A DNA stretch of 12,679 bases from Elusimicrobia bacterium RIFOXYB2_FULL_49_7 (lineage in GTDB: Bacteria; Fibrobacterota; OXYB2-FULL-49-7): assembly GCA_001800515.1 (NCBI GenBank), contig MGVN01000058.1, forward strand, positions 302-12,980. The letters run 5' to 3'. Within the stretch, counting starts at the first letter, position 1; each line of letters begins with the position of its first letter. The translations under genes and the position numbers were made by a program. Positions 8,501-12,679 of the stretch are shown piece after piece. The notes beneath the pieces were generated by a model. It had not been told where the DNA came from. It ran no database searches and was given only the letters and a program-made list of their open reading frames with translations.

Positions 8501-8642
8501 TTTTGTGCTCAACATCGGCGACGGCGTGGATATTTTAAGGCCTCTGGGCGTTTCGGTCGTGGGGGGAATAACATTCTCGCTGCTCATCACTTTCTTTTTT
8601 GTTCCGGTAGTCTACTCGATTGTACGAGGAAAAACAATTTAA
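5574..8642 (+). CDS. RND-family inner-membrane efflux pump
   Basis: The 1022-residue length is normal for an AcrB-type pump. The N-terminal helix is followed by RLPVNLLPDITYPMV and by the porter motif GATPQDIEDNIAEPLEQ. Membrane helices lie near 336-410 and in the 350 residues after that, then a second porter half, then a cluster of helices at about 865-1017. TM4 has GGLVVAITVILDDSIVVLEN (D401, D402), the proton-relay acid pair of AcrB-like (HAE) pumps. The extra Asp typical of heavy-metal RND pumps such as CusA/CzcA is absent, so an organic or amphiphilic substrate is more likely than a bare metal ion. In TM10, N929-H930 stands where AcrB has Lys940-Asn941. Substrate is unknown, but operon position links it to the ArsF/ArsG-like and thioredoxin-NosL-MerB-like genes. 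Confidence 0.93.
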   Translation: MKLSDISLNKPLSVLALTVALWVLGLFSFHRLPVNLLPDITYPMVKVYVDWKGATPQDIEDNIAEPLEQKMSTIDKLDYLEAQCMEGKYQLLVNFTYDADRDIAYQDVLAKINQVRQKLPKDANEPLVLKADPSQLPVMDIIITSANHNLAQLRSWVENYLQPEFVTVSGTAGAEVTGGLSREIRVLIDPFRAQAMGITPDRIVQRIRDENTENSVGRMVVGRKDNLVRISAEYHDLESIRNIVILSDTQGKSVYIKDFARVEDSHDVQRVFTRIDGKEGVKMSIFKQDGFNTIDVETGIQQKIKELRGSLPAGVTISIAYDQADYIRSANTGVKDAAIIAGILVLLVTILFLNGWRRVLMISLSLPVSLFGTFIIMNMLGFSINIISLGGLVVAITVILDDSIVVLENITRLQHAGTPNAVQLGIEQVGKPVLYSMFTFVVIFLPFLFIPGLTSLLFKELGITVAIAIVFSFFVSRTVIPALSILLFKDEKVKSTLKEGPITGIIKVIENGYSRLLCVLLRHGKIAVIAVMAGFFIWAMMVSRNIGSEFMPQPDDGMITVKVKLPTGTSAPENEKVLRNIEKVARSLPDVQTVSALAGGRIWGLVTYEIPHEGEVNVQLIPKLKRKLSTDAFVKLFGDSLARAAKYPGAKVKVFHTKMKGIRVVGDYDVEIEVYGPKNLDINELYSTVLGIQAAVKDVKGLGNLDVSIDINKPEYTLLFNKDRLAEFDLSSQQVSSTTRTLLDGQVATQYKENGFFYPIRVVSDSGWLTGREDLRNTPLFAKNGQVYLRDVATLTQTTGPLTIDRRDRMRIIKVTGSVTGGNVGSVTDEVYRKVRDVPLPQNVFIKAGGQARMMQESNKNMFTVIGIGILLAFVLLIVLFESIRLPLIVMLSIPLALTGFMFALSIAHVPLGVTAYIGIIVLIGMLINHWVLLLSFIEEKRAEGIAVEDAIVAAATTRLRPIVMTFLTAVLGLLPFVLNIGDGVDILRPLGVSVVGGITFSLLITFFFVPVVYSIVRGKTI

Positions 8643-8653
8643 CGGTTCAAACC

Positions 8654-8659
8654 AAGGAG
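8654..8659 (+). promoter_or_regulatory. Ribosome binding site of a lost gene
   Basis: AAGGAG lies six bases before ATG 8666 and about a dozen bases after the RND stop. Its quality matches the sites of the intact genes in the operon. It indicates that translation of another operon gene once began here. Confidence 0.55.
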
Positions 8660-8665
8660 AAACGG

Positions 8666-8730
8666 ATGAATCCCGCGGTCAACAGTACAAAGCTGATGAA
8701 TATTTTAAGCCTGGACAAACCGCCGCGGGG
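8666..8730 (+). pseudogene. 5' stub of an operon gene cut by an IS remnant
   Basis: ATG 8666 has a good ribosome binding site and follows the RND gene by 23 bases, so it looks like the next gene of the operon. The reading frame starts MNPAVNSTKLMNILSLDK and stays open to 8908. From about 8731 it runs antisense through an IS3-type OrfA, so only the first 20 or so codons can be original. The stub is too short to identify a family. A 7-bp inverted repeat, CCCGCGG at 8672-8678 and CCGCGGG at 8723-8729, lies inside it and may be chance. The exact junction cannot be placed from this sequence alone. Confidence 0.45.
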
Positions 8731-9062
8731 ACATGAGAAGATGGCCATTGCTTTTTTTAAGATGTCACGCTCCTGCCTGAGAACGTCGTTTTCCAGACGG
8801 AGACGTCGCACCTCTTCGTCTGCTGGCTTCAGGCAGCCAATGCCGGGAAATGCGGCATCCGGGTCTGCCGAAAACTCCCGCCGCCAACGCCGAATGGCTC
8901 CAATGTAAAGACCAAGATTCTTTTCGACGTCTCGGTCTGTCTTTCCGGCTGACTCAGCCAATTGGACTGCCTGTAACCGGAAATCTCGGTCATACTGCTT
9001 TCGATTCTTTTGTTCCATGGACTTATTTCCTGGCATTGCGGACCAATGGAAGCGTTCGGACA
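8720..9062 (-). mobile_element. IS3-family insertion sequence remnant
   Basis: A minus-strand IS3-type OrfA is present, but no OrfB follows it, so this is a decayed or deleted element. The upstream (5') end may lie near 9062, where the minus strand reads TGTCCGAACGCTTCC about 45 bases before the OrfA start, a plausible IS end. No matching inverted end could be found on the other side, consistent with loss of the OrfB half. Both borders are approximate. Confidence 0.55.
8752..8758 (-). other. Probable -1 frameshift slippery site of OrfA
   Basis: The minus strand has seven A residues arranged as A_AAA_AAA in the OrfA frame (codons of I-L-K-K-A). IS3-family elements commonly use such an A-run near the end of OrfA to make the OrfAB fusion. 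With OrfB gone the site has no product here. The call rests on position and sequence only. Confidence 0.5.
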
Positions 9063-9168
9063 GCCCGATTTGCCATGACGGAATAGAAAAAGGGGCCGGA
9101 GATTCATCTTATTGTCCCTTTTCCGACTTTTCTTCGTATTATGGTATATCGGATTTCCTTCATCCCAT
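9063..9168 (+). promoter_or_regulatory. Upstream region with possible promoter for the receptor gene
   Basis: This stretch between the IS remnant and the receptor gene holds no convincing gene. TTGTCC at 9112-9117 and TATTAT at 9137-9142 (19-base spacer), or the overlapping TATATC at 9145-9150, could form a sigma-70-like promoter. The match is weak. No clear operator palindrome or Fur-like box was seen. Confidence 0.25.
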
Positions 9169-9174
9169 AAGGAG
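9169..9174 (+). promoter_or_regulatory. Ribosome binding site fixing the receptor start
   Basis: AAGGAG lies seven bases before ATG 9182. The frame is open much further upstream, to an ATG at 9017, but that part crosses the IS remnant antisense and would bury the signal peptide, so 9182 is preferred. Confidence 0.8.
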
Positions 9175-9181
9175 AAAAGTC

Positions 9182-11299
9182 ATGCGAAGTCAATTCGTGC
9201 TGTTAATGCTGTTATCACTAAACATGACAATCAACACCCATGCGTCTGATGGTTTAATCGTTGATTCGGTTGCCCCGACGCAAAATTCAACGGTATTCGC
9301 CATTGATTCAGCCCTCCTGCTGCAAGATTCGGCTATAGATATGTATTCAATCACCGTTTTCGGAAAACGTCTCAGAGATGTTGTTCAATATCCCCGTCTG
9401 GAATCACCGGGTTTGGCGGCCTCTACAACAACGGTGAATGACACGGCCATAGAACGTCAGGGCGCAAAAAACCTCATCCAGGCGCTCCAGTATGTTCCCG
9501 GAGCATTTGTGGAAAGCCGTGGCAAGAAGGTCAAGCAATTCGTCTCCTTCCGCGGCCAGAAATATCCTTACCCTACTTACGCAATTGAGGGCGCCTGGCA
9601 GAATGAATTTCAAGAGCTGCCCTATTTCTTCTCGAGCGGAGATATCGAACGTATTGAAATCACACGCTCCAGCGCAGCCCTTTTATCGAGCCTTACAAGT
9701 CTCTCCGGGGTTGTGAATGTCACGTTGAAAAAATTCGATACACCTGCCACGCAATATGATGTGGAATACGGTTCTTTCGAGACTTATCATGCCCATCTGT
9801 TGCATGGATCAACCGTACCGAGCCGAATTGGGCCGGTTAAATACAGTGCCGGTGTTACGGCTGAACATACGGACGGTCCGGAAGGCAAAAATGCCGCCCA
9901 AAGCTTGCTGAATTTCTACGGCTATACCGGACTTAATCCCACCAAGAACCTCACCCTGGATTTCCGTCTTTTCCATCTTTACGGCAAGCGGGAAATGCAG
10001 AAATTCGAAAACCCGCCTGAAACAAACTTATCCAAGGCTGTGACTGCCGCTCCTGACCCGACCATTGATCCGTTTCATGCCACCTTCTTTAATCTGAAAT
10101 CCTTTTATGTCTTTAGTCCAAAAGCTTCCCTGGAAGCCATCGGCTATTACACAAACCGTAGTTCAACTTTTGAGGTTTCCAAATACTACACAAAAAAGGA
10201 TTCCATCAAATATTACGATTCTAAGACAAAGAAATGGGTTATTCCCGATACGCTGACGGCACTCTTGCCAAAGACAGTCGATAAGGATTGGGAATGGGGC
10301 ATCAATATTACCCAGGCGCTTTCCTTGTTTAACAACAATGTGCTGCGCGTGGGCGGTTTGTATAATCACTGGACAGCGCCCAACGGCAAGCGGTACTATT
10401 CCGGCTACCGTTGTGAAAACCAGACCGTTTCGTTTGTTCTGGTCGATGAACACCGGCTTGGCAAATGGAACCTGGATGCGGGTTTAAGGGGAGCGCGAAC
10501 CTATAATGATGAATATACGGTGATCAAGGACGCTTACGACAATAGCCTGGAACCGGGCGTGCTTAAAACAGCATCCATCATCAAGAACACCTGGGACCCG
10601 CTTGCATTGAATGGTAATGTCGGCGCTTCTTATGATATTTTGGAGAATCTGGCCCTGCACGCTAATCTTGCTTTCGGAACAATCGTGGCGCGCACCGGAA
10701 CCTTGGATACAACCTATAATAAACCGACAGATGAAAACCGCATTAAAATCGACGTTGGCACCACGTTTGGCAACACTTTAGGCAAAGCCACGCTGACAGG
10801 ATTTTATACCTACCGGAAAAATGCGTTACTCATGAGCAACCGCATGGATACTCTGCCGGACGGCCGCATTTATTCCCTTTACAGAAATCGCAATATCGAT
10901 GTCAAAGGCGTTGAGATTGATGTCCGATCAAATGAAATCTATAATCTGGCGACACTCTTTGCCAATGGGATGTTAAAAAAGAGTCCCTATGATTCCTTGG
11001 AAAACACACCGGATCAAATTGTGTCGGCGGGGCTGACTTTGGAACGGTTTGGGGCCACTCTCGACCTGTTTGGAAAATACGTCGGTCCATTTGAGAATAA
11101 ACGGTTTTCACCGGATGGGGCGCTCCATCCGCTTGGTGATTTCAGCACATTGGACATTGTCTTGGGGTATCAGCTGAATAAAACCACCCGCGCCTTTGTG
11201 AGGATGGAGAATGTGACGGACGACCCGTACTCGACCGCTATCGGATACCCGGACTTTGGACGGCGTATGGCTGTCGGCATTTCGGCCCGCGTCCGATAA
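9182..11299 (+). CDS. TonB-dependent outer-membrane receptor
   Basis: The protein has 705 residues from ATG 9182. A signal peptide (about 1-21, ending NTHA) is followed by a short linker and a likely TonB-box-type segment SITVFGKR (56-63). The plug domain (about 70-185) includes IERQGAKNLIQALQYVPGAF, a VSFRGQ strand, and IERIEITRSSAALLSSLTSLSGVVNV, the usual end of the plug. A 22-strand-type barrel makes up the rest, with alternating aromatic strands and the closing motif VRMENVTDDPYSTAIGYPDFGRR. It takes a scarce ligand across the outer membrane using TonB energy. The ligand is unknown; metal chelates are plausible from neighbours. The protein ends ISARVR, without the terminal Phe/Trp common in outer-membrane barrels. 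It is the first gene of the downstream set. Confidence 0.92.
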   Translation: MRSQFVLLMLLSLNMTINTHASDGLIVDSVAPTQNSTVFAIDSALLLQDSAIDMYSITVFGKRLRDVVQYPRLESPGLAASTTTVNDTAIERQGAKNLIQALQYVPGAFVESRGKKVKQFVSFRGQKYPYPTYAIEGAWQNEFQELPYFFSSGDIERIEITRSSAALLSSLTSLSGVVNVTLKKFDTPATQYDVEYGSFETYHAHLLHGSTVPSRIGPVKYSAGVTAEHTDGPEGKNAAQSLLNFYGYTGLNPTKNLTLDFRLFHLYGKREMQKFENPPETNLSKAVTAAPDPTIDPFHATFFNLKSFYVFSPKASLEAIGYYTNRSSTFEVSKYYTKKDSIKYYDSKTKKWVIPDTLTALLPKTVDKDWEWGINITQALSLFNNNVLRVGGLYNHWTAPNGKRYYSGYRCENQTVSFVLVDEHRLGKWNLDAGLRGARTYNDEYTVIKDAYDNSLEPGVLKTASIIKNTWDPLALNGNVGASYDILENLALHANLAFGTIVARTGTLDTTYNKPTDENRIKIDVGTTFGNTLGKATLTGFYTYRKNALLMSNRMDTLPDGRIYSLYRNRNIDVKGVEIDVRSNEIYNLATLFANGMLKKSPYDSLENTPDQIVSAGLTLERFGATLDLFGKYVGPFENKRFSPDGALHPLGDFSTLDIVLGYQLNKTTRAFVRMENVTDDPYSTAIGYPDFGRRMAVGISARVR

Positions 11300-11323
11300 A
11301 ACCGGCATTACTGAGGGAGTATC

Positions 11324-12469
11324 ATGCGGTTGACATTGATTTTTCAACAGGCCGTTTACAAAAGGTTTGTGACCGTTCTGCTGTTGCTGGCTTTAACGGC
11401 GTCGGTCTCCCTTTATGTTTATATCAGTAACACATCGCGCTACACGAACCGGTCCATGCAACTCATCGTAAAAAAGCTGGGGCATAACCTTATTATCCTG
11501 CCGGATAGCACAAACCCGCTGGATGTATACTGGTGTACGGATAAGCAGACACTGTTTACGGAAGATGTTGCCGTCAGATTGGCGGATGACCATGAACTCG
11601 CTTCACGCTACTTTGTATCCGTTTTACAGACCCGCCTGACCCGGAATGATAATATCTTTCTGTTAACGGGCATCGGAATCGCCCAACGCTCCGACGAAAC
11701 CGCAGAAAAAGGGAATATGATACGACCGGTGCGGAAAGGAGAAGCGCGTCTGGGCGCCATGGCGGCTAAACAACTCAGGCGGGCGACCGGAGATACGCTT
11801 CAAATCAATGGGGACACATATAAAATTGAATCCATCGTAAAGGAAAAGGGCAATGAAGATGACTATCGAATTTATATTCCTCTTGCAATATTGCAATCCA
11901 TACTTCACCAGAAAGGTCAAATCCATTACATTCTCGCTTTTCTCTGCCAGCATGGAAGCAATGTAGAAAAGACCATAAAAAATGAGACCGCCATGCTGAA
12001 AAACCTTGTTCCCGAGATGAAGCTCATTACTAAAACCGATCTTATCCAAGGGCGGGCGTTGGCCCGGCAGACCACGGATCGGACGCTTTATTACCTTCTT
12101 GGTCTTATCCTAATTGTCACCATTTTAATCATCATCATTTCCTGCGCCCAGGAAGTTGCGGAACGCAGGAAGGAAACGGGAATACTGATAGCCATGGGCA
12201 CAGGCCGGTCCTATATTCTGTCGCTCTATTTCATCAAAATCGGCATATTGGCGCTGTTGTCTTCGGTGACCGGGTTCATCATCGGTTCCGCCCTGGCCGT
12301 CTATTGGACTTCGGTTTTTTTGGTAACCGAGACGGCTGAGGTCGCGTATCAATGGGCGGATCTCCCCAAAATCAGTCTCTTGACTTTGCTCACTTCGCTG
12401 GCGGCGGAAAGCATTCCGCTCTTTAGCCTGTTCCGTTCCGACCCGAGCAGCATATTAATGGAGGAATAG
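11324..12469 (+). CDS. FtsX/MacB-type ABC transporter permease
   Basis: The protein has 381 residues with an N-terminal membrane helix (about 14-34). A periplasmic domain follows (about 35-250), with KKLGHNLIILPD and the signature-like KGEARLGAMAAKQL. Three C-terminal helices form an FtsX domain (PF02687), with TLYYLLGLILIVTILIIIIS, the coupling segment EVAERRKETGILIAMGT, a second helix ending GFIIGSALAVYW, and a final helix before LFRSDPSSILMEE. This four-helix plan is that of MacB/LolC-type permeases, which act as mechanotransmitters more than classical importers. AGGGAG at 11314-11319 precedes the start, 24 bases after the receptor stop. The ATPase gene follows directly. Similar permeases occur near metal-uptake and thioredoxin genes in other bacteria, so a metal-related role is possible. 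Confidence 0.9.
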   Translation: MRLTLIFQQAVYKRFVTVLLLLALTASVSLYVYISNTSRYTNRSMQLIVKKLGHNLIILPDSTNPLDVYWCTDKQTLFTEDVAVRLADDHELASRYFVSVLQTRLTRNDNIFLLTGIGIAQRSDETAEKGNMIRPVRKGEARLGAMAAKQLRRATGDTLQINGDTYKIESIVKEKGNEDDYRIYIPLAILQSILHQKGQIHYILAFLCQHGSNVEKTIKNETAMLKNLVPEMKLITKTDLIQGRALARQTTDRTLYYLLGLILIVTILIIIISCAQEVAERRKETGILIAMGTGRSYILSLYFIKIGILALLSSVTGFIIGSALAVYWTSVFLVTETAEVAYQWADLPKISLLTLLTSLAAESIPLFSLFRSDPSSILMEE

Positions 12470-12679
12470 ATGGACGAGTTATCGGTAACGGAACTGTCGA
12501 GATTATATCGTAAACATGACGCTGTCATTACGGCCGTGGACCGTCTGAATTTCCGCTTCAAGAGTGGAGAGATGACGGTCATCCACGGTTCCAGCGGGAG
12601 CGGCAAGAGCACCTTGCTTCTCATGCTGGGCGGGATGATGCGGCCTACGTCCGGGACGGTGAAATTCAATGGAGAGGAC
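12470..12679 (+). CDS. ABC transporter ATP-binding protein, 5' end
   Basis: The ATG at 12470 follows the permease stop with no gap, with GGAGGA at 12460-12465 as ribosome binding site. The 70 codons before the window end encode MDELSVTELSRLYRKHD, then the A-loop region and Walker A motif GSSGSGKST, then LLLMLGGMMRPTSGTVKFNGED. This is the start of a MacB/LolD-type ATPase (normally about 220-230 residues). The Q-loop, signature and Walker B lie beyond the window. It energises the adjoining FtsX-type permease at the inner membrane. Confidence 0.95.
   Translation, partial: MDELSVTELSRLYRKHDAVITAVDRLNFRFKSGEMTVIHGSSGSGKSTLLLMLGGMMRPTSGTVKFNGED

Larger units (their letters stand above)
8647..9018 (-). 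pseudogene. IS3-family transposase OrfA, without OrfB
   Basis: From the ATG at 9018 (minus strand) the frame encodes 123 residues. The N-terminus MEQKNRKQYDRDFRLQAVQL is the helix-turn-helix start of IS3-family OrfA. IGAIRRWRREF, a DPDAAFPG-type linker, and the leucine-zipper stretch EVRRLRLENDVLRQERDILKKAMAIFS follow. The first 100 residues look complete and uninterrupted. After IFSCPRG the sequence no longer resembles OrfA and reads antisense through the stub and ribosome binding site of the cut gene, ending at 8647. AGGA upstream of 9018 is a plausible ribosome binding site; an in-frame ATG at 9036 is a less likely start. OrfB, the DDE catalytic subunit, is absent, so this copy cannot transpose alone. 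Confidence 0.8.

Noticed and set aside
8672..8729. 7-bp inverted repeat CCCGCGG/CCGCGGG as IS ends or terminator
   Set aside because: CCGCGG is itself palindromic, the loop is 44 bases, and no T-run or matching IS end supports a function.
9017..9181. N-terminal extension of the TonB receptor from ATG 9017
   Set aside because: It overlaps the IS remnant antisense and would bury the signal peptide, while ATG 9182 has a good ribosome binding site.

Overview
The window comes from a Gram-negative bacterium: it encodes a TolC-type outer-membrane channel, a lipoprotein periplasmic adaptor, an RND pump and a TonB-dependent receptor. Base composition is moderate and coding density is very high. The sequence does not fix the lineage. 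An environmental anaerobe or facultative anaerobe would fit the many thiol-redox and metalloid-type genes, but that is inference.

Positions 1-8642 read as one plus-strand transcription unit. It opens with the 3' end of a YraQ/ArsP-type permease. A 78-residue thioredoxin-like protein (TGCPKC), a DGC-domain cysteine-rich protein, an ArsF-like membrane-anchored CXXC protein and an ArsG-like DsbD/CcdA-fold permease follow. These resemble the arsEFG group linked to nitroaromatic arsenical reduction and efflux. Next is a secreted 402-residue protein with a thioredoxin domain (CIPC), a NosL-like cysteine module, and a second cysteine module that runs into a MerB-like C-terminus. The two modules align without gaps at an offset of exactly 114 residues. 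Four-base stop/start overlaps then link this gene to a TolC-type channel, an adaptor lipoprotein and a 1022-residue RND pump. The arrangement suggests a chain that reduces and handles an organometal(loid) or metal in the periplasm and exports it across both membranes. The substrate is not proven.

Positions 8643-9181 are a scar. A well-formed ribosome binding site and ATG just after the RND gene begin a reading frame that soon runs into a minus-strand IS3-family OrfA remnant. No OrfB is present, so a further operon gene seems to have been destroyed here.

From 9182 a second plus-strand set begins: a TonB-dependent receptor, an FtsX/MacB-type ABC permease, and the first 70 codons of its ABC ATPase, cut by the window end. 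This looks like uptake or envelope transport of a metal complex or similar ligand, possibly linked in function to the NosL-like protein upstream. No tRNA, rRNA or CRISPR array was seen.
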